DNA of 64,000 nucleotides, from positions 124,001 through 188,000 of the forward strand of contig NZ_JARFVA010000003.1 of the NCBI RefSeq assembly GCF_029194005.1, read 5' to 3'. A program made the position numbers and the translations under genes. The notes under the pieces were generated by a model, which was given only the letters and a program-made list of their open reading frames with translations, did not search any database and was not told the origin of the DNA. Source of the DNA: Flagellimonas okinawensis. Lineage in GTDB: Bacteria > Bacteroidota > Bacteroidia > Flavobacteriales > Flavobacteriaceae. Positions 42,870 to 51,830 of the stretch are shown piece by piece (the first letter of the stretch is position 1; the number at the start of each line of letters is the position of its first letter).

Positions 42870-43619
42870 TTATTCTTCAATTTTGTATAAAACCGGCCTG
42901 CTTGGGCTTGCATCGTTCTCAAAAGGGGCCACTTGTAAATTCAAAAAGTAAGTACCATCCTCCACTGGATTGGGCACATAAATAAACTCGGTAATCGTTG
43001 CCTTGGCCCTGGGTTTTCCGCCCATATCCCAAAAAGCTTTGTGAGCCAATAGCTCACCTCCATCCTTCTCCTTGTCCACAGAGGGCAGGTCTACCAGCAA
43101 ATGTTCCACACCTTTCTTCACCAAATATTTGGCGGCGTCCTCCAAAAGGTAGGCAGGGTTGGTATCCGAGTACTTCTTGGATTTTTTATCCCCGAGATTG
43201 GGCAAGGTCCTTATCACTACAGCTTGCCTTTTTTTATTCCCTAGAGCATACTTAATCTGTTTTTCCGATATCACAAAATCACCATTCAATTGTTCGGGGG
43301 CTACGGTAATCACTTCTGCCAAATAGAAAAACTTCTTTAATTTTTTGTTGATGGAATTGAATTCCTGTGATATATGTCCCAAACATTCGGTATGTGTTAC
43401 ATGCGAATGTGGATTAAACCAAATATCGTTGAAATTGGTAGATGCACCTTCGGCTACCTTACCCACAAATCCATCTTGCCTGTGCGGAGCTATTTTTGGG
43501 GGTTCCAGATACCAGGCGTTTACGTTGTTGTCTCCACCTTTAAGAGGTATGGATATATCCAGAGGTTTGGTCAGGTTTATTTTATAGTTTCGGGAGTTGT
43601 GTTTTATCGAGGCGATCAA
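42870..43619 (-). CDS. Cyclase family protein (kynurenine formamidase-like fold)
   Basis: A 249-residue metalloenzyme of the PF04199 cyclase fold, which hydrolyses amide or lactone bonds in characterised members. The expected metal motif H-x-G-T-H-x-D-x-P-x-H reads SHVTHTECLGH here: the first His is shifted and the Asp is Glu, as I recall from the Bacteroidetes branch of the family. Other parts are LVDLPSVDKEKDGG and ATITEFIYVP. The reaction cannot be named. It heads the small-gene run 43619-41131, with no obvious pathway in common. Confidence 0.85.
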   Translation of the reverse strand: MIASIKHNSRNYKINLTKPLDISIPLKGGDNNVNAWYLEPPKIAPHRQDGFVGKVAEGASTNFNDIWFNPHSHVTHTECLGHISQEFNSINKKLKKFFYLAEVITVAPEQLNGDFVISEKQIKYALGNKKRQAVVIRTLPNLGDKKSKKYSDTNPAYLLEDAAKYLVKKGVEHLLVDLPSVDKEKDGGELLAHKAFWDMGGKPRAKATITEFIYVPNPVEDGTYFLNLQVAPFENDASPSRPVLYKIEE

Positions 43620-43704
43620 ATCAGGTTGCTTTTAAACTTTCCCAATATTCCGGGAATCAATTCTACTTCATTTCTGCCTGCACATATGCAGAACGGACAA
43701 TTTA

Positions 43705-44835
43705 CTACTTTAAATTAAGCATAAAAAGGTCGGATGCAATTCCATCCGCTAAAAACTTACCCTTTTTGGTCGTGAGCAGTTTACCATCGTCCACAAAGAG
43801 CAACTCCTGTTCCAGATATTTGGACGATTGTTGGCTGAGATATTTCAGATAATTCTCCCCAAATTCTATAGCTACCCTACCCAAATCCACACCCCAAATG
43901 GTACGCAGGCCCGTCATCACATATTCATTATACCTGTCGGTTTTGGAAAGGGTCTCAATCTCATTGGGAAGTACACCTGTTTCTATTTTTTTGATGTAGG
44001 TTGGATTGTTCCTAATGTTCCAACTTCGATGTTCACCATCAAAAGAGTGCGCCGACGGCCCTACACCCAAATACGATTTACCCAACCAGTACGATGTGTT
44101 GTTTTTTGAGAAAAACCCCGGTTTTCCAAAGTTGGAAATTTCATAGTTGACAAAGCCTTCTGCCTCCAACCTTTCCACGAGTATATAGAATTGCTCTTGT
44201 GCCTGTTCATCATCAACATCAGGTACAACTCCTTTTTCTATAAACTTTTTGAGGGCGGTCCGGGGCTCCACCGTCAATGCATAACTGGAAATATGGGGCA
44301 GCTTAAAATCCAATGCTTTTTGCATGTTGGCTTTCCATCGCTCATTGTCCATTCCTGGAATTCCATAAATCAAATCAATGGTGATGTTGTCAAAATACTG
44401 TGTTGCCAAATTGATACATTCTTCTGCTTCACCTGCACTATGAGCTCGATTCATCAACTTTAAATCCTCGTCAAAAAAGGATTGGATACCAATACTGAGT
44501 CGGTTTATAGGACTATTGGATAGTTGGATGATTCGATTGTTGGTCAAATCATCTGGATTGGCTTCCAAAGTGATTTCCGGATTGTCAATTACTTTGTAAT
44601 TGTGATACACGGTTTGGATCAACCCTTCAATCTCGGCATTGGAAAGTACCGATGGAGTTCCACCTCCAAAGTAAATGGTTTCAACCTCATCATCGATTTC
44701 CGATTTCCGCAAAACCAGTTCTTTGGCAATGGCATTGACCATGGTTTCCTTTTTTCCCAATTGCGTGGAAAAATGGAAATCACAATAATGACAAGCTTGC
44801 TTGCAAAAAGGAATATGAATGTAAATACCACTCAT
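43705..44835 (-). CDS. hemW: Radical SAM heme chaperone HemW
   Basis: A 376-residue radical SAM protein with C11-x3-C15-x2-C18 (FCKQACHYC), then GGGTPSVL and EANPDDL. It lacks the N-terminal extension and the fourth Cys of HemN and begins right before the cluster motif, which marks it as HemW, a heme-binding chaperone for respiratory enzymes, rather than an oxidase. It therefore complements the true hemN at 15283. It is downstream of ruvC after 85 bp that contain a short AT-rich repeat. Confidence 0.93.
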   Translation of the reverse strand: MSGIYIHIPFCKQACHYCDFHFSTQLGKKETMVNAIAKELVLRKSEIDDEVETIYFGGGTPSVLSNAEIEGLIQTVYHNYKVIDNPEITLEANPDDLTNNRIIQLSNSPINRLSIGIQSFFDEDLKLMNRAHSAGEAEECINLATQYFDNITIDLIYGIPGMDNERWKANMQKALDFKLPHISSYALTVEPRTALKKFIEKGVVPDVDDEQAQEQFYILVERLEAEGFVNYEISNFGKPGFFSKNNTSYWLGKSYLGVGPSAHSFDGEHRSWNIRNNPTYIKKIETGVLPNEIETLSKTDRYNEYVMTGLRTIWGVDLGRVAIEFGENYLKYLSQQSSKYLEQELLFVDDGKLLTTKKGKFLADGIASDLFMLNLK

Positions 44836-44836
44836 T

Positions 44837-44862
44837 CAGTTGACAATTAACAATTAGCAATG
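44837..44862. repeat. Short CAATT-rich intergenic repeat
   Basis: The stretch contains two copies of ACAATTA (GACAATTAACAATTAGCAATG). A related sequence with ATTGACAATTG lies at 61808-61860 in front of dnaE. Such low-complexity CAATT-type tracts recur in Bacteroidetes intergenic DNA; the function is unknown. Confidence 0.4.
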
Positions 44863-44920
44863 CACATTGATCATTTACTTATCAATCGGATATCAGATTT
44901 CTGATACCCAGTGTATATTG

Positions 44921-45472
44921 TTATCTTATTTTATCCGGATTCTGTTTGATAAAAGCCTCCCAACCGGTATAACTTTTTCCGACCTCTACCCTGCCCTCAT
45001 TGTAGAAATGGCATACCGCCGCAGCCAAACCATCGGTACTATCGAGGTTTTTTGGCAAGGATTTTAATTTCAAGACACTTTGAAGCATTCGGGCCACCTG
45101 TTCCTTACTTGCATTTCCGTTGCCCGTAATCGCCATTTTTATCTTTTTGGGCATATATTCTGTAATCGGTATCTCTCTGGATAATCCTGCGGCCATCGCC
45201 ACTCCTTGAGCGCGGCCCAATTTGAGCATGGACTGCACATTTTTTCCATAGAATGGAGCTTCAATAGCAATTTCATCAGGGTGATAGGTATCAATGAGTT
45301 CCAACGTGCGCTCAAAAATAAGCTTGAGTTTGGTATATGGGTCATCATACTTACCTAACATCAACTCGTTCATCTGTACGAATTGCATCTGTTTATTGAT
45401 GACCTTAATAATACCAAATCCCATGATCGCGGTTCCCGGATCTATTCCCAATATAATTTTTTCTGTTGCCAA
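44921..45472 (-). CDS. ruvC: Crossover junction endodeoxyribonuclease RuvC
   Basis: Resolves Holliday junctions with RuvAB. The 183-residue protein has the RNase H-like catalytic acids in GIDPGTAIMGFG (Asp11), IAIEAPFYG (Glu near 70) and DSTDGLAAAVCHF (C-terminal Asp and His), and KNVQSMLKLGRAQGVAMAA, the conserved DNA-contacting helix. Length and motif spacing are normal. It lies 1 bp after the lipoprotein gene at 45474, suggesting co-transcription. Confidence 0.96.
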   Translation of the reverse strand: MATEKIILGIDPGTAIMGFGIIKVINKQMQFVQMNELMLGKYDDPYTKLKLIFERTLELIDTYHPDEIAIEAPFYGKNVQSMLKLGRAQGVAMAAGLSREIPITEYMPKKIKMAITGNGNASKEQVARMLQSVLKLKSLPKNLDSTDGLAAAVCHFYNEGRVEVGKSYTGWEAFIKQNPDKIR

Positions 45473-45473
45473 A

Positions 45474-45953
45474 TCAATAGGTGTTTAATACCAGTGGCAG
45501 CTTAAAACGTAGGCTAACGGGGTTCCCTCTTTTTAATGCAGGTGCCACTGTGGTCAAATCGTTTAGGCGTTCGGAGATTTTTGTATTGAAATCCGATATT
45601 TCGTTCAATACAGCGTTTTTTTCCTCAACGTTCAACACCGAAATAAAGCCGTGCTCATCTATGAGAAAATCAATATAGACGGTATCGTTCATATCGTTTC
45701 GAACCTGAAACTCGAGTCCTGCCAAAGCTTCTGAAAAATACTCTGTGATTACGTTTTGGAAGCACTCTTGTTGTGCATCTTTAGGCGCTGTTTCATCACA
45801 ATTTTCAAAAAGGGGGTATTGGTCCACATCGTTCCAATCGATTGCCATAAGTTCTTCATTGACCAATTTTTGGGTCTTGTCCTCCTTGGACTCAAACAGC
45901 TCGCAGGACACGAACAAACCCATAAAAATGATTAATAAAACAAACTTCTGCAT
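45474..45953 (-). CDS. Lipoprotein with a degenerate TonB C-terminal-like domain
   Basis: A 159-residue lipoprotein: signal MQKFVLLIIFMGLFVSC with Cys17 lipidated. The mature part contains YPLFENCDET, then QQECFQNVITEYF, followed by VYIDFLIDEHGFISV and SLRFKLPLVL. The order and spacing match the C-terminal region of Bacteroidetes TonB (V-F-P-G-C-E, E-C-F, V-x-F-V-I-D-x-x-G, I-P-I-x-F), but here it is not linked to a membrane span or a proline linker. A periplasmic or envelope role is likely; TonB activity is improbable. It lies between the TPR gene and ruvC. Confidence 0.7.
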   Translation of the reverse strand: MQKFVLLIIFMGLFVSCELFESKEDKTQKLVNEELMAIDWNDVDQYPLFENCDETAPKDAQQECFQNVITEYFSEALAGLEFQVRNDMNDTVYIDFLIDEHGFISVLNVEEKNAVLNEISDFNTKISERLNDLTTVAPALKRGNPVSLRFKLPLVLNTY

Positions 45954-45997
45954 GACAGCCCCTAGAATTTGGCTGAAATTACGACATTTTGAAGAAA

Positions 45998-47134
45998 TCA
46001 GTTGCTGGCAAAATGGATTTCCTCCTTTATCTCACTGATACGGTTTGTTACCCTTTCCTTTAACCAAGGAACTAGATCGGGGTACATTTCGAGCAACTTT
46101 TCGTAATAGTTTAATCCAGTTTTGGGGTCCTTATAGTATTCGTCGGCCAAAACACATACTTGATAGTAGTTATAATAATTATCCTTGTTCTCTTCCCACG
46201 CCTTTACATAATAATCCATGGACTTTTTGGTGTGTCCCTTTAATCGAGCGATGCGGCCTAGGCTTGCATATTCCTGTGGAAAGTAAGCCATTCGCTCCTC
46301 TATGGACTTTTCGATATAGTATTGGGCACTGTCCAACTCTTTTTCCTTAAAAAATACATCTCCCAATCCAGAATAAGCTGCTGCCAATTTATCAGGGAAA
46401 GATTCTAACCTATGATACGTTGCCAATGCCTTTTCCGGTTCCCAGTTTCGGAAATAACAATACGCCAGTTTCTCATAAACAAAAGGTTTTTGCTCCCCTA
46501 ATTCCAACAATCGCTCAAAATGGGGAATAGCCAATTGAAACTGACCATTATTAAAATAGGCCAATGCCTTTAAATTGATCATGGCCACATCGTTCTCGTA
46601 AAATCGCAACCCCTTATCAATATAAACAAGTGCGGAATCCTTGATTTCTTGACCCACATAATATTTGCCCAATGCATACAAGCTCCGTAAGTGTGTGCTG
46701 TCCAATCCCACTGCGGTCTTGAACGCCTTGTTTGATTCATTTGTTTTACCTAAGGATTCGTAAGTTCGACCCAGATAATAGAAGTACTCGGGATTCTGTT
46801 GCTTGGACGAAGTCAATACCTGAAACATCTCCAATGCAGATCCATAATTTTTTGTTTTCAATAATAGCTTGCCCAGTTCAAAACGTGCCAATTCAAATTC
46901 AGGGCTGTTGTCCAAAACAGCAGTGTATTGTACGATTGCTTTATCGAAGTTGCCTATGGCATTGTAGGCCCTTGCTATCTGAAGGTTTGATATTTTATCC
47001 CCAACCTTTGCGTAAGCATTGATGGAGGTGGTATAATTTCCAACGGCATACAGACTATCCGCCATTGCTAAAGCCGATGTTTGGGCACCGGCTTTAAGAT
47101 ATATGAACAGAAAGAGAACAAATATAATCTTCAA
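45998..47134 (-). CDS. Tetratricopeptide-repeat protein, exported
   Basis: A 378-residue protein with an N-terminal signal peptide (IIFVLFLFIYLKAGAQ) and at least eight TPR units over residues about 25-340, for example FELARFELGKLLLKTKNYGS, YFYYLGRTYESLGKTNESNK and FVYEKLAYCYFRNWEPEKAL. TPR superhelices act as protein-binding scaffolds. It starts 9 bp after the M56-TonB gene stop, in the same direction. The three genes (BlaI, M56, TPR) may form one unit; the partner of the TPR protein is unknown. Confidence 0.88.
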   Translation of the reverse strand: MKIIFVLFLFIYLKAGAQTSALAMADSLYAVGNYTTSINAYAKVGDKISNLQIARAYNAIGNFDKAIVQYTAVLDNSPEFELARFELGKLLLKTKNYGSALEMFQVLTSSKQQNPEYFYYLGRTYESLGKTNESNKAFKTAVGLDSTHLRSLYALGKYYVGQEIKDSALVYIDKGLRFYENDVAMINLKALAYFNNGQFQLAIPHFERLLELGEQKPFVYEKLAYCYFRNWEPEKALATYHRLESFPDKLAAAYSGLGDVFFKEKELDSAQYYIEKSIEERMAYFPQEYASLGRIARLKGHTKKSMDYYVKAWEENKDNYYNYYQVCVLADEYYKDPKTGLNYYEKLLEMYPDLVPWLKERVTNRISEIKEEIHFASN

Positions 47135-47143
47135 TTGGACGGT

Positions 47144-49012
47144 TTATTTTAATTTAAAAGTTATGGGAATGGAAAATATTACATCGGCCGGCTTTCCTTC
47201 CTGTCGTGCAGGTTCCATCTTGGGCAATCTCGCAATTATTCTGTGTGCTTCCGCCTCCAAAATAGGACTTGGCCCTTTTGATTTGATATCCACTATATCC
47301 CCATCCGCACTGATACCGAACATTATGGCGACTCGCCCTTGTATCCCCTGTTCCTGGGCTTCTTCCGGATACCTAAAGTGCTTACGGACATGTCTTTGTA
47401 CATTTTCCAAGAAACAGGCTCGTTTGTCGGAAGCATTCTCGCATCCAGGAAAAATAGGTGCTTCATCAATAGCTGTAAAAGGAACCCAATTCTCACCTCG
47501 CTTACCAAAATTTTGAATCTCTTTGTTTAGTTCTTCATCATCATTTCCCTGCAGCCTAAACGTAATTGGAATAGAAAAAGGGACTTTAACCGTTTCTCCC
47601 TCATGTTTTCCTGGCTGCATTTGAGGTAGTTTGGACAAAATGCGTTCGGTTTCCCTTTCCAAAAGCTCGTGAGGCCCTCTCATTCTGATATCCACAACGT
47701 TACCTTCAGTATCTATTATCAATATAGAGGAGACCCTTCCTTGAATTCCTTGTTCTTGAGCTAATTCGGGATAATGAAAGTTTTTGCGGATATGGGCTTG
47801 CATTTTTTCTTGGAAACAAGCTTTTTTATCCGTTGCATCTTCACAACCCGGAAAAATAGGTACCTCGTCGATAACTGCAAAAGGAATAGAAATAGCATCT
47901 TCATTTATGATACTCTCATCCATGTTTACTGTCATTCTTAGCTTGATATTTTTACTATCCACTATTTCCAATGTGGATACCTCTTTGTTACTTCTTAATT
48001 CTTCCAAAAGTTGAGCTCGTTTATATTTTTCATCTTCCGTTAATGCTCCAAGATCACCCACTTTTAAAGTGACTATGTTATTTTCTCCGTCGTCATCTAC
48101 ATTTACCTGTTTTTTATCTGGAACTACTCCAATTTTATCGGTTTTTGATTCAGTTTCGCTCTCACAGGACGTATATACCAACATACCCAATACCATGGGC
48201 AACAACAATACATACTTTAACTGCCATACAGCCTTGGACTTCTTCTTTTGTAACATGACTATTCGTTTTTTGATTAGTGATTTATTAAAAAATTGATTCA
48301 CAAAACTGATGTTCTGTGTTTGGAACGCTTCGGACAACAGCATTTCAAAATGCGCGGCCTTATTTTGCTTCACGGCTTTTTCATCGGCAATGAATTCGTG
48401 AAGTTCTGCAACCCTGTTCTGGTAGATGTACACCAATGGATTGAACCAAAAGACGATTCTTGCAAGTTCAAAAAAGAGCAGGTCCAAAGAATGCCATTGC
48501 TTTACGTGCACCAATTCGTGGGCCAGAATATTGGCCTCTTTTTCTTTTTTGATCTCATCCCCCATAAAAATATTTCGGAAAAAGGAGAAAGCGGAAGTAC
48601 TCTTAGGCACCGTGACCTTTGTGAAATCCTTATAATTCTCTACGATACTCCTATTTCTGAGCTTGCCTATTTGAATCAATTTGTAGGCGAACCAAATAGC
48701 TGCCAAAATGCTTCCCGCACCCAATGCCAAATATGGCCAAGAGATGCGTTCCAAGAAACTGGTTTCTTCCGCTCCTGGACCAAGTACTACCCCGTTCAGT
48801 TGAGCAAGAAATATGGTTGTTGTTTCCAATGGTTCTGGCATCGAAGTTTGTAGGGCTTGAATTTTTACCCAAGGCAATATGAGGGAAAGAGCAAACGTGC
48901 CTAAGAGATATACACGGTTCCATTGAAAAAAGGTCTCTTTCTTTAGAAAAAGGTCGTAGGCCAACAAAAAAACAAGTTGAAACGCTAAAGATTCTAATAG
49001 GTAAGTAATCAT
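47144..49012 (-). CDS. M56 metallopeptidase with two C-terminal TonB-type domains
   Basis: A 622-residue BlaR1-like membrane protease. N-terminal helices (about 5-22, 36-50 and 92-112), the zinc motif HELVH at 165-169 and a span at about 268-285 are followed by a periplasmic region. That region ends in two tandem TonB C-terminal-like units (about 380-500 and 510-622), each with IFPGCE, A-C-F, QGRV and IPITF. The two units resemble each other closely, so they arose by internal duplication. The link between M56 proteases and TonB domains is typical of Bacteroidetes; the ligand sensed is unknown. It overlaps the blaI-like gene by 4 bp (ATGA), implying translational coupling. Confidence 0.92.
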   Translation of the reverse strand: MITYLLESLAFQLVFLLAYDLFLKKETFFQWNRVYLLGTFALSLILPWVKIQALQTSMPEPLETTTIFLAQLNGVVLGPGAEETSFLERISWPYLALGAGSILAAIWFAYKLIQIGKLRNRSIVENYKDFTKVTVPKSTSAFSFFRNIFMGDEIKKEKEANILAHELVHVKQWHSLDLLFFELARIVFWFNPLVYIYQNRVAELHEFIADEKAVKQNKAAHFEMLLSEAFQTQNISFVNQFFNKSLIKKRIVMLQKKKSKAVWQLKYVLLLPMVLGMLVYTSCESETESKTDKIGVVPDKKQVNVDDDGENNIVTLKVGDLGALTEDEKYKRAQLLEELRSNKEVSTLEIVDSKNIKLRMTVNMDESIINEDAISIPFAVIDEVPIFPGCEDATDKKACFQEKMQAHIRKNFHYPELAQEQGIQGRVSSILIIDTEGNVVDIRMRGPHELLERETERILSKLPQMQPGKHEGETVKVPFSIPITFRLQGNDDEELNKEIQNFGKRGENWVPFTAIDEAPIFPGCENASDKRACFLENVQRHVRKHFRYPEEAQEQGIQGRVAIMFGISADGDIVDIKSKGPSPILEAEAHRIIARLPKMEPARQEGKPADVIFSIPITFKLK

Positions 49013-49371
49013 TGCTCTTTGTCTTTAACGTTCTTCATAATCTCTTCAAGTTCCTTTAAACTGATATCGTTCTTCTTCATAAAAAAGGATACCATACTGG
49101 AAAAGGAACCTTGGAAATAGCCATCCATCAATGTATTCAACCGTTGATTGCTGTACTCTTCCTTTTTCATCAAAGGAAAGTACACATGTCCCTTCCCCAC
49201 TTTCTCATGCGACACAAAGCCTTTGTCCTCCAAAATCCGAACAATGGTGGATACGGTATTATATGCTGGTTTGGGTTCTGGCAATTCTTCCAAAATTGCG
49301 GCCACATTCCCCTTTTCAATTTTCCAAAGGAGCTGCATTACTTCTTCTTCTGCCTTGGTGAGCTGTTTCAT
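49009..49371 (-). CDS. BlaI/MecI/CopY family repressor (second copy)
   Basis: A 120-residue winged-helix repressor, MKQLTKAEEEVMQLLWKI at the N-terminus, PEPKPAYNTVSTIVRILEDKGFV as the recognition region and a wing with KVGKGHVYFPLM. C-terminal helices end in KELEEIMKNVKDKEQ. It is similar in plan to the BlaI at 36062 but has a different recognition helix (NTVSTIVRI versus TTVATLLKR), in keeping with a different operator sequence. It is coupled to the M56-TonB gene. Confidence 0.95.
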   Translation of the reverse strand: MKQLTKAEEEVMQLLWKIEKGNVAAILEELPEPKPAYNTVSTIVRILEDKGFVSHEKVGKGHVYFPLMKKEEYSNQRLNTLMDGYFQGSFSSMVSFFMKKNDISLKELEEIMKNVKDKEQ

Positions 49372-49376
49372 TTTTC

Positions 49377-49443
49377 AACTAACTTTTTAGTTCAATATGA
49401 AGCAAATATAACTAAATATTTAGTTTAAACTAATTTTTTAGTT
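49377..49443 (-). promoter_or_regulatory. Three BlaI-type operator dyads around a -7 box
   Basis: The operators AACTAACTTTTTAGTT (49377-49392), AACTAAATATTTAGTT (49410-49425, a perfect palindrome) and AACTAATTTTTTAGTT (49428-49443) share the half-site AACTAA. The -7 box TATATTTG (minus strand, 49403-49410) abuts the middle operator, so occupation would block transcription of the repressor gene. The core differs from the TTCTAC core of the other BlaI pair. Confidence 0.85.
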
Positions 49444-49460
49444 GAAAAATGGTTTAAAAA

Positions 49461-49485
49461 TCCGCCAGCGTAGTATACTGGCGGA
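49461..49485 (-). terminator. Rho-independent terminator of the TonB receptor gene
   Basis: The arms TCCGCCAG (49461-49468) and CTGGCGGA (49478-49485) form an 8-bp stem with a 9-base loop. On the minus strand it is followed by TTTTTAAACC, placing it directly after the receptor stop codon and ahead of the operators. Confidence 0.85.
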
Positions 49486-49492
49486 TATATAT

Positions 49493-51718
49493 TTAAAAAG
49501 TCACGGTCACCTTTCCTCGCAAGTAAAAAGGTGTGCCCGGCGTAAAATGAATCTCTTCAAAAGAGTTAGGTTCGTTGAACAAACGGCTTTCCGTGGCAAA
49601 TTGGGTTTCGTTCCATTCGGTATCGAACAGGTTTTCCACAATCAGTCCAAAGGTCCAATTATTCACACTATAATTCAAGGTGGCGTCGGTCACAAAGTAG
49701 CCTTCGGCCACTATGGAATTGTCCTCGTTTGCTGGTCTATCATCGATATACCTGTAGTTCAATCCTCCCGAAAAGCCTTGATTGCCTCCCAAGCTGACTC
49801 CTCCAGCCATGGTAAAATCGGGGGCCAATGGAATATAATCTTCCCCATCGGCTTCTTCAGTGCTGCGAGCATGGGTGTAGTTGGCATCCGTAAACAGGTA
49901 AAGCCAATCCAAAGGTTGGTATCTGGCCCCTACTTCAACCCCCATTCTTCTGGTTTTTCCACTGGGTTCCACAATGGCGGCATCCCCAACGTACACGAAC
50001 TCTTGATCCAAGAACAAGGTCCACAAAGTGGCGTTCAAGACCAATTTATCCGCTGGCCTTATTATGGTTCCCAAATCCACCCCGTAGGCTGCCGGCAGAA
50101 TCTCTTCGCCCCCGTTGGCTACGACCACCCGGGTATCATTGGAGTGAAATCCAATTCCAGTCTTCAAGAACAACTGGGTATTCTCGTTTACGCTATAAAT
50201 GGTATTGAACTTTGGGCTAAAAGCTACTTTTTCCTCACTACGGCTATCGTACAGTTCGCTTATCTTGTTGATGTAATCGAACCTAAAATAGTCCAACCGA
50301 AGTGCAGGCTCGAATGTAAACTTGCCGGATTTAAACTCGGCGCCAGCAAAGGCATAGCCATTTACCTCATCCACATCGCCATAAGCTAGACGTTCCAACA
50401 ATTCCTGACGGTTCAGTGTCCGGGACAATTGATTGTCGTCCACATTATCATATCTAAAACCGATTCCCGCATTGTATTTGAATCCCATACCGCCCAAATT
50501 GGCAGAGTTATTCTGATAGACAGTCTTGGCACCAGCCATCATTCGGTCTTCAAACTGTTTGATTTGGTCACTGTTCACAGGATCTTCCAAGAAAAACGTA
50601 AAGTTGGAATACAATTCAAAATCATAATGGGAAACAAATGCCATAGTATTGATTGATTTCCCAGTCCCCAAATTCTTGTTATGGTTCAAAACAAAATTGG
50701 TCCGGCTCGTTTGTCCACCCTCGGTATCATCGATGGCGCCAAAACGACCTATCAAGCCTTGGTCAACAGCTCGTTGCGGTATTTGGCCCGATGCATCCCA
50801 TTTGCTGGAAAAGTGCGAGGCCGTCAACAATAGCTCTTGCTCACCAGGCAATGCATATCGGTATCTACCCAAAATATTGATTCGATTAAAGTTCTGCGGG
50901 GATTCAAACGGACCATCCGTCAAATACAATTCGGAAGCCAAATAGGCATTGCTATTTTGGTTATCCATTACATTGAACATTCCCATGAACCTACGGGCAC
51001 CAAACTGTCCCACTTCGGTGGAGAGCATGCTTTTATCCAAGCTCTTTCTCAGTTTTAAATTGACATATCCCGCCGTATTAAAGTTTCCTTGATCCGCATA
51101 ATAAGGTCCTTTGCCAAAATCTACATTTTCTATAGTCTCCGGAATCACAAAGTGGAGATCGGCATACCCTTGTCCGTGGGCATGAGACACCATATTCACC
51201 GGCATTCCATCCACATTAATGGCCACATCGGTCCCGTGATCTACATCAAAACCCCGTAAAAATATCTGCTCGGCCTTTCCACCACCAGCGTGTTGGCCAA
51301 TAATCAACCCGGGAACCTTCCTTAAAATTTCCTGTGAGGATTTTACAGGGTTCGTCTTTACATCCACATCCACCACTCGGCTCAAGGCATCCACTTGGGA
51401 TACCAAAACCACTTGATCCAAAGAAATGGAGCTCTCTTCCAGCACAATGGTAATCGGATTCTGTAGATCGGATGGGGTCACCACTTTGGTTAAAGTAGCA
51501 TATCCCAATCTGGAAAAGTAAATGGTATCGTTGACCGAGGTCCTATCCAGAACAAAATGTCCTGTTCCATCGGTATGGCTATGTTGACCACTGGTCTTGT
51601 TGAAAATTCCAGCATCCTCTATTGGGGAACCGGCTTCATCCACCAATTTTCCCTCCACGTTTTGCGCAGCAATAGTGCCCATGAATAACATGGACAAAAC
51701 CGCCATAAAATATTTCAT
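49493..51718 (-). CDS. TonB-dependent outer-membrane receptor
   Basis: A 741-residue receptor. After a signal peptide (MKYFMAVLSMLFMGTIAAQ) comes a carboxypeptidase-regulatory-like domain (about 20-95; VEGKLVDEAGSPIEDAGIF), then the plug (about 110-235), with VPGLIIGQHAGGG and RGFDVDHGTDVAINVDG, and a barrel ending in the aromatic strand FYLRGKVTVTF. The plug has several His residues (SHAHGQGYADLHFVIPE and GQHAGGGK) near the expected ligand face, and the regulatory domain has GQHSHTDGTGHF. Together with the upstream His-rich protein, this suggests a transition metal or metal complex as ligand (inference); vitamin B12 or a siderophore cannot be excluded. Confidence 0.93.
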   Translation of the reverse strand: MKYFMAVLSMLFMGTIAAQNVEGKLVDEAGSPIEDAGIFNKTSGQHSHTDGTGHFVLDRTSVNDTIYFSRLGYATLTKVVTPSDLQNPITIVLEESSISLDQVVLVSQVDALSRVVDVDVKTNPVKSSQEILRKVPGLIIGQHAGGGKAEQIFLRGFDVDHGTDVAINVDGMPVNMVSHAHGQGYADLHFVIPETIENVDFGKGPYYADQGNFNTAGYVNLKLRKSLDKSMLSTEVGQFGARRFMGMFNVMDNQNSNAYLASELYLTDGPFESPQNFNRINILGRYRYALPGEQELLLTASHFSSKWDASGQIPQRAVDQGLIGRFGAIDDTEGGQTSRTNFVLNHNKNLGTGKSINTMAFVSHYDFELYSNFTFFLEDPVNSDQIKQFEDRMMAGAKTVYQNNSANLGGMGFKYNAGIGFRYDNVDDNQLSRTLNRQELLERLAYGDVDEVNGYAFAGAEFKSGKFTFEPALRLDYFRFDYINKISELYDSRSEEKVAFSPKFNTIYSVNENTQLFLKTGIGFHSNDTRVVVANGGEEILPAAYGVDLGTIIRPADKLVLNATLWTLFLDQEFVYVGDAAIVEPSGKTRRMGVEVGARYQPLDWLYLFTDANYTHARSTEEADGEDYIPLAPDFTMAGGVSLGGNQGFSGGLNYRYIDDRPANEDNSIVAEGYFVTDATLNYSVNNWTFGLIVENLFDTEWNETQFATESRLFNEPNSFEEIHFTPGTPFYLRGKVTVTF

Positions 51719-51830
51719 GTCGTTGTCTTTTAATTTGATTTGATTTGATAAATAAGTCTGAACAATAGGATTACTAGACCAGTTCCAAAAAAGATTAGAA
51801 CCCGTTCTTAAAAATTGGTCTAGCTATTTT

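Noticed and set aside
49442..50389. 315-residue open frame on the plus strand opposite the TonB receptor
   Set aside because: It lies wholly within the receptor gene, which has clear domain motifs, and its translation shows no coherent protein character.
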